In this document: one piece after another, positions 10,137 through 23,879 of the stretch
Layout of the letters: each line of letters begins with the position of its first letter
Numbering within the stretch: the first letter of the stretch is position 1
Made by a program: the position numbers and the translations under genes
Assembly (NCBI RefSeq): GCF_014839805.1
Contig: NC_051135.1
Span: forward strand, 14,945,291-15,009,290
Direction of reading: 5' to 3'
Length of the DNA stretch: 64,000 nt
Source: Manduca sexta
Taxonomy: Eukaryota; Arthropoda; Insecta; Lepidoptera; Sphingidae
The notes under the pieces: model-generated
Told to the model about the DNA's origin: nothing
Seen by the model: only the letters and a program-made list of their open reading frames with translations
Databases searched by the model: none

Positions 10137-13100
10137 ATGGTACTTGTTCCGCGGAAAGATGATTTGAAAGAGAGGATTAGGGGTAAGTATATATATCATG
10201 TTGTTATTGTTATGTATGTATGGATGTAGAGGTAATGGTTAATGAAAGTTTTTACCTATTTGGCAAGTTTATGTACGTAAGCAAGTGAGAATCGTGTTAT
10301 AGGGGCCTGTTGCATTCAGCATCAGCGAATGCTTCGTACTCAGATCTCAATCTTTAATACACTTTATATTTTTGACCTTCGTGTCTAGTGTAAGTAAACG
10401 ACATTACTAAAAAAGTGTTTTTACAAATTTCGCTAAAATAATTGAAATTTTATTTTTAGGAAAAATTATCATAACACTTTTTTTGGGAATTGGGATGTTG
10501 TTAATTCCCGTTATTTTGACCATCACGGACCCCATGTTCATCATAGCTAAATATGTAAGTGATTGCAATTAGATAGAAATGTTTCATGTTTAGGGCGACT
10601 CGGCCATCAGTACACGATAAGACTGCTTTACTGTGGATTCAGATTTGATCATTAGGTAGGTTAAATCATATTCGGTTATTCGGTATTGGTTCAAAATCGA
10701 AAATTGTGCCTCACAATTTGCAATTAGCTCAGCTCCAATTATCATTATGACACAGGTGCCGAAATCCTAGCTTTCCTCTAGCTTCTATCGTCACTTAACA
10801 ATATTTTTGGGTACACTGTTAACTTCAGGTCTATTTTTATTTAATTTAATGGATATCCCTTCTCAATTCTGAGACAAAGGATAGGGTATTTGACTATGTT
10901 TGATTATGTGTATTTTTAAATATGTAACAGCAATTAGTACAAAAACAAAATCCTTCTGCGAAAACAGCATTATTTCAAATAGTAATGCCTGATGTCGTCA
11001 CAGCCAAGTATTTCGTCCCTTTTGACTTTTTTGACCCTCACCCATACTACCTAATTTCAATGGCTTAAAAGTTGTGGATTTTTCACCAGACTCCAATTCG
11101 TATTTTTTTTGGATTTATACGACGTTCATATTTTATAAAAAATATAAATGAAAATAAGTCAAATAACCTATTACGGAAGTACTTTAAATAGGTACCGACG
11201 AAAGGTCTGTGAGTCAGGACCCGATTATAAGTAGATGACCTTATTTCGCCCTTGCTTCTACAAAAATAAAAGGTGTTTATAAAATAGCGTTTTCCAGAAA
11301 TTCCGCCTCGCGAACGGAAGCATCTTACATCAGCTTTTAGAATCCGAGATGGAAGGAGGGAGATATGCCATCTACCTATTCAACATCACCAATGCGGATA
11401 AGTTCATGTCTGGAGAGGACTATAAACTTAAGCTGGAGGAAATTGGACCTTTTACTTATGTGTGAGTACGTCTATAATAACAAAGCAAAACGTTTTAAGA
11501 ATCAACGTATCTGAAAGATTTCTTACAGGAAATGGAATGTGAAGAATACTCAAATACGTTTGACCAGACGTTTCCAAACTTTTTTTGTGACATAGACCAC
11601 TTCCAAAATATTGTTGGTTCCAGTGGACGCCCTACGGATAAATTTCTGTCATATTGCAAAGAATATGCAAGTTTTTAAATGTAACAGTCGCTAAGCTTCG
11701 TAAAATATAAGTTGCCTTAATAGATGAAGTCAAGCCAACATTTTAGTTCTTCACTATTAAATCCAGAAAAAAATTCATGGACCCCCGCTTATAAATTGTG
11801 AACACTCATTTTTTAATCAGGCCAAAGTAGACTTCTGTGGAGTCTCCTGTGGACCCCTGGAGTCCACCTGGATCACTTTGGGAATCATGAATCTAAAACC
11901 TAACTATCTTACTCCTTTTAAAGTAACTACATATCTGTGCTTAGCATAAAATAACACAAGACTTTATATTAGAGACTACGATATCACTAAAAATCGTTTC
12001 AGGGAGTACCGTAGTCACGACAAACTGAAGTTCTCCGACTCTGGCGAGATGAGCTACATACCGCGCATGCGGGCCCAGTTCATTCTCGAGGAGTCAGTGG
12101 CAGACACGCGGGACGTGCAAATCGTCATGCCTAATATTCCTATGCTGGTATTATTTTTTATCATATTTTTACTAAATAATAAGATAAAAAAAATATTACG
12201 AATATATTCATTCTCAACGCGGCAAAAATATAGCTAGTGAGTTATGATTTAGTTGTTTTGTTGTAATTGTAAATCGAAGATTTAGTAGTTCTTTGTATCG
12301 CTTCTTTATCATTTGTGTATTTACATGTAAAAAAAAGTGGTCATGACGATTTAAAAACTAAATTTTTATATGATTTTAAAGAAGAATTTACATTTTGAAA
12401 AAGACAAAATACTAATATAGTTAATTAAACATCAGGAATAAATACCTACTAATTTAAGGTATATTTTTTGAAGTGTGTTAATATGTAATGGTGACCATTT
12501 TTCCAGAGTGCCACTACCATACTCCACTCGTCACCGCTTTTCATCAAGAACTTGTACAGCATCATCGTGCGTGAGCTTCGATCCACCGCCATTGTGAAGA
12601 TGGACGCCCACAAATATCTGTGGGGGTATGAGGACCCTGTCCTCACAGTCGCAAACAACCTGGTCCCTGGCCTGATACATTTTAAAACCACGGGAATATT
12701 AGATAGAGTATGGATACCTTTAATTATATCTGACCGTCTTTTTAGCAGTAGTAGCAATTAAGAAAAAAATGATAATCGTTGTTTTGAAATACCCACAGTG
12801 TCAGAGAAATTTTAAGTGCCATTTTATCTGTCAGAGAGGAAGACTTAGGACGGTAGGGAAAGAGATGGGGCGGTGCTGAGGCCGTTTCAGTGCCATTCAT
12901 CGCACAAAACATATGTAACCATATCGATTCCATAACTACGTAGATAGAATTTACTATACCAAACGCATCGACATAGGAAGGTATCGCTTCGCTATAAAAT
13001 GTCCATCTTGCGTTGACTCCGTATTCATGCTGCATGCTAAAAATAAAAAAAACCTGAATGTGATTTTTCTGATAGATTCCTATTGTTTTAGTTCTACGAC

Positions 13101-16100
13101 AATGGCACTAAGTATCAAATGGTGTTAAGCACCGAAGAGGCCAGTAAGTTCCAGATAAAGTCAGTAACAAAGTACAGAAACGCTGAGGTGTGGAGCGCTG
13201 AAGATATTCCTGACAGGTAACAGACAATAAACTATAGTCTTTTTTTATTGCTTTGAATGAGGACCTTGCCGTTCGCCTGATGGTAAATAAAACGACCGCG
13301 CATAAACACCAGAAACACCATCCAAAACCTTGAATTACGAAGTATTGTTTGGTATTCCACTGCGCTCACCATCCTGAGACGTGAGATGTTAAGTCTATTC
13401 ATGTCCAGTTGTTACACTGGCTACAATTTCCTTCAAACTGGAACACAACAGTGGCTACACATTGCTGTTAGGCAGCAGAAATAGACATTGCGGTGGTACC
13501 TACCCAAGCGGACTCTCACGTATGAGAGACCTACCATCAGCATAATCTAATATTTTCTTCACGGCTCTGCAACATATATATGTCTTTTAGGGACAGAAAG
13601 AAATCGATACCATTCATGGTTAATGTTGCTTCTTATTAGTAAGAGTATTTTCAGGATCAGAGACGTATTTACAGAGAATAGCGCGTTCAAACATAAATAT
13701 CTCTTATGCTTTAACCTTTATCTATCGGATACAATTACTTCCTATTGCTATTGTTCCTATTGTTGGCAATATTAAGGGCTGTAAAACATAGGATATACAT
13801 TACTCGTAACGGAAAATAAAACGTTATATTAGAACTGCGTATACAGGACAAAACATTTAATTAAATATGAACATCTGATTATAATTTTCATTGAAAGAAA
13901 GAATGAAAAGTAATTTATTTGTCACAGACAGACAAACATAGGTACAAACTTATAAAGAGGAAAAAAAAGAAAATTAACATTATAAACAAGTGTAATTAGT
14001 GGCAAGTATCAAAACAAATAAAAAAATCCCTGATATTATCAAAAAACAAACGAAAACCCCTAAGGCTGCATGTCACTGACTGCATAGCCGTAATTGTTAA
14101 TTATTATATGAATTTTAAATTTAAAATTCATGTTTTTAATTATTATCTTGGAACAAAAAAAAATATCTCAAATCCCACGCTAAGCATATAAAGTTTCTCA
14201 GAAACTATTTATCGTTTTGTTTATTTTGTTTATGAAATTGTGTGAAAACGACAACGAAGGACTTCAGTAAGATCACTTTGTTGCTTCTATAGGAAAAACG
14301 TTTGTGGATAGTAGACCGGAAGTTTCCGGTTTTGAATATTCTCTCAGGCAAGATTTTGTTTAGGTCTTATGATGGATTTGTCTGAGAGTGGGGAGCTTCT
14401 GGTATAGACGCTGGCCAGAAGAATGGTGGTGAAAACCAAGTCAAATCTTTTACGGCAAGTTACTCAAAAAATGTATTGTGTCAAACCCACATTGGCATGG
14501 CATATGGGCAAATTAAATGCCGAAGAAGATAATACATAACATCTGATCTTAACGAATTAGGATCACTGTTCAGTACCTCTGCCCTTTATAACATTAGGTG
14601 ACCAACAGCTTCGTTACTATATCATGCCTTCCATGAAGCATCCGATTGTTATTATTTATTAATTTGGGAATTATACTCTTTATATCACTTCTAGTACCAC
14701 CGTATTCAACGACACATACGAGGGCATGGCATACCCTCCCCTTATCTCAACCAGCACTCCCATCAACATTTACCGGCTGGGCGTCTGCAGGACCTACGGA
14801 GTGGAGTTCTGTGGCATCAAGTCCTCGGAGTATGGCCCCAACGCCTTCGTCTACAAGTTTAGAAATGACACGTTCTATAATACCCGACTGTGCGATGGTA
14901 AAGGGTTCTGCCCTCAAGGAATTATGGATATGTCCAGATGTTTCTTTGGTAAGTTTAGACACTTACGTTTGCTGTTTTGTGCACCACAGGCATCGTAGTC
15001 AAGATGTTTTCACCAAGATGTCTACAATCGTTACCGGCCTTACCTCTAACGTGATGTATAATAAAGACGTATATCTTAGCGATAATTTATCTTTAATGCT
15101 TTTTTCGAAGACTTTGCAGCCTTCCTGATGCTGGGGCGGAATGTTGATGTTTGGTTCGTAGCTATGTCAAATACATGCAAGGAAGAAAGAGGGAACTACC
15201 GATAGTCTGACAACCCGCAGAAGTCTTGAACGGTCAATCAGGATAAATATGCTGAATATGAAGTTGGATGCATTGCTCTATCACTTTGAAAACTTCATGT
15301 TTCTGTTCCATCTTGCCTTTAATATTGTTCCCTTATGAAAGACCTATTTCCGAAACTTAATTACTTAAAATTAAGATTACTACATTCATACAAAACACTA
15401 TATTCACTACTACTTATTTCAGGTATACCAATGGCAATGTCGAAAGGTCATTTTTTGGATGCTGATCCTGCTTTGATGAACCGTATCGAAGGTTTGAAGC
15501 CTGATCCTGGTATACACTCCAGTCACATGGTTATAGAACCGGTAAGTTATATCGAGTAGAGAGGACGTTATTATAATTAGAAAAAGAACCGACTTTAATA
15601 TACTTTAAGGGTAGCACTTTGGCCCTCCTAGCCCCAGGCTACAGAATATTGGCTTAACAAAAGGTTTGTGTTTTATATTGTGTTTATTTCATTTTAATTT
15701 TATGTATATTATGAATCTATTTTGTTTTTGTACCAAGAAAATTAAAGAAATCATTCTCATGACAACTTTATGTTTTTTGTGGTGTTGCTATTTTTGCGGT
15801 CAGGCACTACATTTACTACCTAACAGTTACATCTTGTTATTCAATTAATATAAAAGCTTTTCTTCTCTTCAGAAAATCGGTTTGACTTTGGAGACTTCTT
15901 TGTCATTGCAAGTGAACATTATGGTGGGAGACGTCAGTTATAACAGCGATGCTAGTCAGTTCTCCAACATGGTGGTGCCTTTAGCGCATTTTAAAATTGT
16001 AAGTCTGCTGTAGCATTGAACAAATTATACAGTCACACACTTTCGCCTTTTATCCCCGAGGGTATAGGCAGATACGTAACGTACACCCGTACTTCCCGTT

Positions 16101-16807
16101 ATGTGTATTCCGTCCCGTGATGTGATAGAAGGATGGGCTTACAAAAGTCTTGGTTGAAAATATTGAATCATTTGTAAGCTAGTCTACAATAGTCTCTCTA
16201 ACTACTAGTCTGCTAGTGGTAGTAGATAATTACTATTACCAACTCTCCCTCTATTTGATTAATTTCGTTGCGGGATAAAGACAAATTAGTGTTCCCTGAG
16301 ACTCGCCGAGCTTCACCGCTCGGTGATATAAAATGTGTGCCACTGCTGTTCCTGGCTTACAGGAGTTGTAGTGGTAGGTACGATGGTGGGAAAGCCTCTA
16401 GTCTGCTAGTCCCTCTGCTAGAGGAATAATGCCTTTGCCCTTAAAAATGCAGACGTCAGGTGCAAAGTTGCATCTTTACCTATCACAGCTCTCTGGATAG
16501 GTCATTTCATATGATCAATTTAATTGTTACCTGACGCAGAGTTTTTTTTTTCATAATTCGCTAATTTTAATCCTAATTTATTTTTCAGATACAACCCGAG
16601 CTCCCATCCATAGCAATAACAGCACTAAGACTGATATACATCACTGTACCTAAAGTGGTTTTAATCACAGAAATAATTTTAGTCATCGCAGGACTTCTAC
16701 TACTAGGATATTCTGTAAAACTTATCTATACTTATTATATATTTACTATACAAAGTATAGACGAGAAGAAAGCAGAAACGCTTCTAGTTAAGAAAGATAA
16801 AAATTGA
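10137..16807 (+). CDS. Scavenger receptor class B (CD36 family), complete, 10 coding exons, 497 aa
   Basis: CD36-family receptors sit in the plasma membrane with both ends inside and take up lipids, carotenoids or lipoproteins. Exons read from splice sites and phase: 10137-10182, 10460-10554, 11298-11461, 12003-12147, 12507-12707, 13092-13216, 14695-14948, 15423-15541, 15873-15998, 16589-16807; all phases join in frame. The N-terminal membrane helix is at residues about 17-38 and the C-terminal one at about 446-470. Family landmarks are LEEIGPFTY, REYRSHDKLKF, YLWGYEDPV, the Cys-rich segment (C290, C298, C325, C331, C341) and RIEGLKPDPGIH. The first and fourth of the six family cysteines are missing. 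The start is the AAAAATGG-context ATG. An SNMP or another SCRB subgroup cannot be excluded without a tree. Confidence 0.93.
13235..13570 (+). repeat. Dispersed repeat (family C) in intron 6
   Basis: Shares CGTTCGCCTGATGGTAA, ACACCATCCAA, GAGATGTTAAGTCT and a TACCTACCCA-GCGGACTCT end with the copy at 50635-50955. A short fragment lies at about 17005-17095. It is probably a SINE or a LINE tail. Confidence 0.65.
14109..14132. repeat. 24-bp perfect palindrome in intron 6
   Basis: ATGAATTTTAAA is followed directly by its complement. AT-rich and probably incidental. Confidence 0.5.
16034..16150 (-). repeat. SINE family B fragment, minus strand (intron 9)
   Basis: Contains the 3' half of the tRNA-derived family whose full copies are at 55672 and 57375: TTATCCCCGAGGGTATAGGC and CCGTCCCGTGATGTGATA. 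Confidence 0.65.
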
Positions 16808-18223
16808 CTGAGATTTGGAGCGTTCTCGAACTATCTCGAAATGTTTCTGAATAGTTTATATCTACTGTTTTGGTATCCAACAAGGTAGTAATCACTGAGA
16901 ACGAAGTTGGTGTTTCTATTTAGAACACTCCCAAAATGATGACGGTGAGAACATTATATGGATGATTGCGTCTCAAGCAGATGCGTCAAAACTGCGTAAT
17001 TTTTTTTATTACTTAAGTAGCAAACGAGCAAGCGGTGCGGCTGATGATAAGCGGCAACTACCGCCCAATGATTTAAAATAATGCTGGATGGCTAAATATT
17101 TTGCTTAAGCTGAAGTACTACATCGACTAAGACCTGATAGTTACAACGATTCTTGGTAATCGTAATTGCTCTCCAAAAAGAGAAACAGCATCAAGGAGGG
17201 TTAAGGTTCACTAAAGCGTTTCTCCATTACACTTCGAAATGGGCGCAATTCGTCATTTATGTTCTGTTTTACGAAACAAAATGGCTACTTCAGTTCCAGC
17301 TCAAATAATTTTAACAATATTTAAGTAAAATGTGTCCTAGTGTTCGTGTTTATTTATTTAAGACCGAATTACCTAAGTACTTGCTTACAGGGTTAATTAC
17401 TTTTAACTAATGGATGTTTTTTTTTTGAAGAGATTGTAGTTCTCGTGCAGTTTGTAGATAATAAGTTTGTCGATGCTTTAAAACTTGAAAACGATCAATA
17501 ATTTTCTATATTCAAGGAGGTGACGTAAAAATAAATAACTATACGGGTGATAGTATAGAATTTTTTTTACAATTATATAATGATAAACTCCAATCCATAG
17601 GCAAAGGCACAATGAAAAGAGGTGACACATTTTTCGTTTTACCTTATTCCATTGTCGAATAAGTTATATAACATTACTAAAGTTGAATGACTGCGGAATA
17701 ATGTTTATCGATAAGAATGTGTTTGGATTTGTTGTTATTTTGTTAAGTACCTACTTATTCCGAATAGTCATTAAAAATAAAAAGATCATTATGTAAATGT
17801 ATATGTTATCTATTTAATTCTATTTATAATACATAGCTCAGCTCTTTTTATTTCACTGTAGGATGAGATGTGGAAAACGTCTGATGGTAAAGGCTACAAC
17901 TGACTAAAAATAGCATTACAACCAACTTTTTAATGGACATATCAAAATAAACTCCGTGTACCTAATGATAAGTAAACTAAATTCCAGATAGTATCGAGTG
18001 ACGAAATAATTACTCGCAAGTTGGCATAATTATGCCGGCCGAATTGAAACCGAATATAATAACAAGCTGTTCCCGGAATGCGACATACTTACGTGGGGCA
18101 CTATGGTAGGTTTTACACCTCGTGTATAGTTGTCGTTATCCAGGCAGATATCAGATCTTACAACTATAGCATGCTCTAAAATTACAAAGCACTCTATGGC
18201 ACTCAAACCTCGCCACCTTGAGA

Positions 18224-18480
18224 AATATAATAATATCAGCCCTGTATTATATACTGTTATACTGTTGAGCACGGACCTCCTCTACTACTGAAAGGGATTA
18301 GGCCTTAGTCCACCACGCTGGCCCAGTGCGGATTGGTGGACTTTACACACGCTCTAAATTCCTATAGAGAACTTCTCAGGTATGCAAGTTTCCTCACGTT
18401 TCCTTCACCGTTAAAGCAATTGAGAATTCACAAACAATTAAGAAATATGTGAGGCCTATTTTGCTCTGAGTACCCGTACC
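18224..18480 (-). repeat. SINE family A, minus strand, diverged
   Basis: Starts with ATAATATCAGCCCTGTATTA, continues with GGGATTAGGCCTTAGTCCAC and CCTTCACCGTTAAAGCAA, and lacks the tRNA-like head. Full copies are at 31093 and 49643. Confidence 0.8.
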
Positions 18481-18769
18481 CAGTACCCCGGTACAATGTA
18501 TTTAAATCCTGACACAATAGTGTTTCCGCATCCTGTTTGGTTATAGAAAAGACCTATCTTTTTACTATACAATCAACTAGCCGAATCTATTAGTTTCATA
18601 TTGACATTGAACAATTATAATCGAATAATAAAATATCATTTTAGTGTGAGCAACTGCTACTTTCCTAGTAGGTACGCAAACCAAATATTGACAGATCTGT
18701 GTCTAGTGCTGTAGTGAAAGGTGAAACTTTCCGAAAGAGAAACCGACACAATATATAGGTAATAATATG

Positions 18770-18860
18770 CATAAGTGACAGCTTTTGACAGGTCCGTCTG
18801 GAAATCTTTAGAGGAAGCCCATGTTCAGCAGTGGACTTATGTGGCTGATGATGGTGCATA
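18770..18860 (+). repeat. RTE-type LINE 3' tail
   Basis: GGAAATCTTTAGAGGAAGCC, CATGTTCAGCAGTGGAC and GGCTGATGATGGTG form the tail I recognise from lepidopteran RTE elements. Related tails lie at 32370-32455 and, weaker, at 34176-34260. Confidence 0.6.
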
Positions 18861-19774
18861 AATTCGGCCTGCAAATCGCTCTAATAATAATTATGTTCTA
18901 TTTTTCATGATAATATGACTGCATAAACTCTATAAAAAGGGACGTCGGCATTAATCGGGTTCTATGGTCCCTTCGCTACGGGTCTGGTGTCTGTAGCACC
19001 AAGTTTAGAGCATCGACGCCTCGCCCAAAAGCTACATGCAAACTACTTCTGTCTTTCAAAACTCATATAATAACTGCATTACCTGGAGATAGAAAAAACA
19101 TCACCAGTCTCACAGGTAAGCTAATCGACCAATTAAGCTATAGATTAAAAACATAACGCCAGCAGCTGCTAACAAAAAATGGACAATTAGTTTGTCACAA
19201 TTAATAATTGTGTTAGCACAATTAATGTTATATTAATGTGGTCTTTTAATGTTATAATTACCGCCAACTGCACGCGAACAATAAAAAATAACTGATTTAC
19301 ATTAATAAGTAATAACAATAGCTGAAAATAATTCTATTGTAAAACAAATGGATCAATCAACGTTCATCACGTCGGGCTTTACGCTTCTGTACGGTGGTCG
19401 CTATCCGGGCGGATACAAAATGCATATCCTACCACCAGCAAATATATATAGTCACGCAAATTTTGTAAAACTTATAGCAAGATACCTAGTATAACACAAA
19501 GACTCCTCCTCCTTTAGACTTTAGAAATAGGTAGATTACCAACTTCGGTGGCCTCACTTTGCCGTTGACAACGCGGGCACCCTTCGTTGAGCGAGCGTCT
19601 CTGGCCCCCCACACTTGGAGACGGGGCGCACTGGGCGGCTGCGCTGGACGACTTCTTGCCGAATGAACCAGGAGTTAATCCTAATGCGCCGAGAAAGATC
19701 ATCATGGAATTTTAGTTGGTATTGCCGTCCATAGGTATGTGTAAGTACAGTGCTAATGAAAACACATAACTTAT

Positions 19775-19930
19775 ATATTGACTGGTAGGCCCTGTGACTA
19801 TGAACGCTGCAGTCTTCGAAATTTCGAGAGTAAATTTAAATGTAAGCAACTGCGATAAAATCCGAAAACTAGTTTTAATTCGATGTCTAATATTCGCGTG
19901 AAAATAAGAAATCATTATACATAATATTAT
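19775..19930 (+). repeat. Dispersed repeat family Y, copy 1
   Basis: Shares GCTGCAGTCTTCGAAA, a GCGATAAAATCC segment and AAAATAAGAAATCA with copies at 24565-24700 and, more diverged, 45220-45375. Element type unknown. Confidence 0.55.
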
Positions 19931-20161
19931 TTTATTAATACGCATGATATTGCGTGTGACATTGTTGCTCGTCTGGCACAATTGCTTGCTGTTGTGCAAC
20001 TTTGCTTAATATGTTAGATGTTTCATGTATTGTGCTTAGTTTATACACAGCATAACTAGATTAGCAAGAACTTAGTTTCTAACTGTTACGTTATCTAATC
20101 TCTGTTAATAAGTTCCTTTGATCTTCAATTTATTTCCAATTTTATCAGTAATTCTAAATAA

Positions 20162-20235
20162 TAAATGATATTAGCTCTGTATTATAATACTGTCTCACTG
20201 CTGGGCACGGGCTTCTTTACAACTGAGAGGGAGTA
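20162..20235 (-). repeat. SINE family A tail fragment, minus strand
   Basis: ATATTAGCTCTGTATTATAA, then CACTGCTGGGCACGGGC and GAGAGGGAGTAATTC, match the 3' end of SINE A. Confidence 0.65.
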
Positions 20236-20689
20236 ATTCTAAACCTACATAATAATATGAGGTGAAAATTAGCTATTCCTTCATTTAATAAATTTGTCAT
20301 TAAATTTTCTTTTTAATTACTAGCATTGGTCTAGAACATGATATTATTATTCTGCGTACGATGAAATATGATAATAATATAACTGCTTATGTATGGACAT
20401 TACGCCTTCATATCTAAACTTAATTGATTAAAATATCGTTCGTTTGTAAAAATATACTAAATTCTGTTGAAGAATTGAATGCCATATTTGCATAGCAAAT
20501 TTAGACGTTTATCTAATTTGTTTATGGTAAAAAAATAGAAATACAAATCAGACACATGTCTTATTTTGTTCTGTAAGAAAAATCCACCTCATAGATACCT
20601 TCTTGGAAATTAGTGAGGACAAGAATGGTTATGTTGCACTCCCCGGCCTTCCGATCCAGATGCCATCGAAATTACCTGTGGTCAGAGTC

Positions 20690-21260
20690 CCTGCAGTGTG
20701 AGCAGCTTCTGCTGCATAAAAGAGAGACAATACAAACTTAGGGTCCCGTGCAGCGGTAGCGGTAGCGGTGGTGGCCAGGGTAAGCTATCCGATAGCGATG
20801 GTTACAATGGAGACGCACGTGGTTGGGGTTAGTACTCCAACCGTGATGGTGCGCCTGTGGTTGGAAACAACAGTCCAACGGTGATAGTGCACACACGGCC
20901 AGGGGCCTGACCCTGATGGCTAACGTGCATCCATGGGGGCAACAGCAATTAACTCTCCCGTACCGTCCAAAAATGGAATTATTACAGACCGTACGCCTGG
21001 AAACAGAAACTCTTTGGGATATAAGCCGGGCTTACATTCCGTACTAGTAATTCGTGACAGCTAACGAGCCCAAACACACAAAGTACACACCAAGCAGTTA
21101 GTAAATTCAAGAGCCTAGCGCAGCGGCAACAACGATGTGCATGGCAATGCGTTGTTAGAATAACAAGCGCCGTGACAAAGATGACCGCAAAAAGGGCGCG
21201 AGTGAAATTGCACGCTAATTTATATAGGCGGCATTTAGACCTCAGATTTAGGCGTATGGC
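20690..21260. other. GC-richer island with a 38-bp direct repeat
   Basis: This stretch stands out in composition from AT-rich surroundings. At 20819-20856 and 20857-20894 a 38-bp unit is repeated in tandem, each copy containing GTGGTTGG...TCCAAC, itself a small inverted repeat. A GGTAGC tandem (GCGGTAGCGGTAGCGGT) precedes it near 20753. No ORF of note crosses it. It may be an untranslated part of an uncharacterised retroelement. Confidence 0.4.
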
Positions 21261-22227
21261 AGAACAGACAATTTATCGATCAATACGAAGTAAGTGTGAC
21301 TCTAATAAGTAGTTAATACTGCTAATGTATTACTGTATTAATGTATTTACCATTAATTGTATGTATGTGCTGTATGCTTGTTATTGTTCTGAGGTTAAAA
21401 CTGCGTGAACTCAAATCATTCAATCAAAACCACAGAGTAATTAGGAAAGTAACGATAAACCTCAGAGGATAGACCTCCGATAAATGTTCTTAATAACATT
21501 AAATCTCTAACCAATTTTATGTACGCATACCGACTAAAATCTACGATAGCGAACTTCTGCTCATGTCCGTTAAATTCCAGGTACGAATACCCAAGAGCTT
21601 ACATACGTCTTCAGACAATTTGTTTTTTGTTAATATGTTAATGATAATAATATTATACGTACTATCATCAACTAAGGATATGTATACGACAAACAACCAT
21701 TCTCAAACGAATGTACGCAAAATTAACAATAATTACTATCCGGCACGACTCATAGACGATTTATGTACACACAGACGTAATGGCGATATTATGTTCAGGA
21801 AAATGTCAATAACTGCATAAGTTTTAACACAATTGGAAGAATGGTGCGCAAATACGTAGGAATGTTACTATACATGTTCTATACAAGTTTTCTCGCGATC
21901 TGCTCGCGTCACAATCTTTCGCCGAAATAGTCCCGTTATGTATAATATATGCGGTATAACAACTTATATTTTAATCTACTGGGCCTATTTGTGGTCCAAC
22001 CGGGCCCAAATCCAAAGCAATATTTTTTTATTTTATGTGACTTTTTATTATTATATGTTAAATAGTCTAATGGACTTATTGCTAGAAGCATTACCCATTC
22101 AACCTGTTATTATATGTTTCGCGAGTTTATACAATATTACGTCAACACAGTTTTACGGAATTCCTCGTGCTATTCTTAACACACATGTCACTTGTATGAT
22201 AATACTCTTATTATAATCGACTCCTGA

Positions 22228-22750
22228 TTATACAGTATGTACCACGGTAGGTGTATAAAATACTTTTATTAATGATAGTTTTTGCTCGCAGTTTCTCCCG
22301 TGTGAAAAAGGTTTCCGGGATAATGGCTCGCTATATATTTTCCCGAATAAAAAAATATGTCCTTCCCAGGCGTCATTCCAAATTTCATTGAAATCCGTTA
22401 GTTCGTTTTTTGAGTTTATCGCGTTCCGACAGGCAGACAGATGTGGCTGGGGACTTGATTCAAAGTTCATTTTATAGAATTTTTAAGAGGAACAATTCCG
22501 TCATAAATGATTATTGCGTAACTTTAACCGTTTAGCACACAAACCGGAAGTTCTCAAAAGGAAAAAAAAACAGTTTTTGCAACGTTTTTCACTGATGCTC
22601 CGCTTCTATTAGTCATAACGTAATGTTTTACATATAGCCTTCGTCAATAAATGGGCTATCAAGAAAAAATTACTCAATGGGAACTAGTACTTTCTGAGAT
22701 TAGCGTGTTCCAACAAACAAAATCTTCAGCTTTATATAGATATAGATGAC
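22228..22750 (-). mobile_element. Non-autonomous Helitron, minus strand
   Basis: On the minus strand the 5' module begins around TCTATATAAAGCTGAAG at about 22745 and the 3' module ends near 22228. The internal ACATATAGCC/TGGGCTATC and GAGGAACAATTCCGTCATA segments match 8322-8595 and 37850-38335. The 3' CTAG is not clear. Confidence 0.6.
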
Positions 22751-23879
22751 ACGAACGAACCACCCGACTGACTGTCATCAATAAAACTCCCCAGCAACAG
22801 TAACAACATACCTAACTTAAACTTTAAACTCCAAAGCGTTGCGTAGCATAATGCTACACTCGTCACCCTTAGACGTTAGATGTTAAGAGCCACAATGCCA
22901 GTAATTACGAACGGTATAGGTAATTGGTAGGGATAACATAAATTAACTTGAAACTTCTTTTACCTCTCTACCACGGATGTTTTTTCTCGGTTCTTAATTT
23001 AGTTACGTCCCTAAAGTTGACTTGTATCTATTTTAGGCAATTAGTCCAACGTATCTATCCTTAACAATGCGGCTTATTTATTATTTGACCATAAACTTAA
23101 TACTTATAAATTAAACTGAATATAATTTAAAATGGCTGGCTAAAGGTTTTTTTTTAATATAATTTTGAAATAATTTTACTGTATACAATAATTATGATAA
23201 TTAAACTCTTTCTTCGAATATCCTGTACATTTTGACGTAATATTTAGGTTTGTTTTTCTGTTAACATTTATTAATCCATTATTGGAAGCGCGGACAGATT
23301 CGGCCAAATTAATTTACACATAACACAACACACGTAAATATATATGTATTCGAATATAAACTCTTTTGTACAAAGAAACTGTCGATATATATATTATTAA
23401 AAAAGAAGACAACAGACTGACATTACTATTGAAAAAACTATTGCGGATCGGAACAAAAAGGGCTCCCGGGAGCAAATGTCTTAAGGAAAAAAGAAATTGG
23501 GGTGAGTTGAGGTTATATATTAGTATGTATGTATAAAGACCACACAGGATCGAGGAGTCTATTATATCGAGTATTAACATCATTACATAACATTTTCAAT
23601 AAAATCACTAAACGTCATTGGTTTCGTAAAAAATATTTGTAATAAAAAACACGTTTATCAATATGATATAAATAAAACTGATGTGTATGCGCCGTAATAG
23701 GCTGGTGTGATTATTCGTCGTGCTGTTTTTTTAACTTAACTCTACGTTTGTTAGGCCTGGCAAGGGCCGACTTATATAAACACAACGTGTTCGTGTGGCA
23801 TGTCTTTGTAGTGGAACGGTCAATGAGAAGGTCGCACGTTCGAATCTATTTCCTTACGCACTTGCAAATGGACAATTGT

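Larger units (their letters stand above)
16808..20161. other. Intergenic DNA with scattered repeats
   Basis: No exon was found. It holds the family-C fragment (about 17005-17095), dispersed family-Z fragments in minus orientation (18004-18130 and 19360-19450), a minus-strand SINE-A, an RTE tail and a family-Y copy, listed separately where clear. The remainder is unremarkable AT-rich sequence. Confidence 0.5.

Noticed and set aside
12449..13035. Minus-strand frames of 97-102 codons inside the scavenger receptor gene
   Set aside because: One is antisense to exon 5; the other is intronic without motifs.
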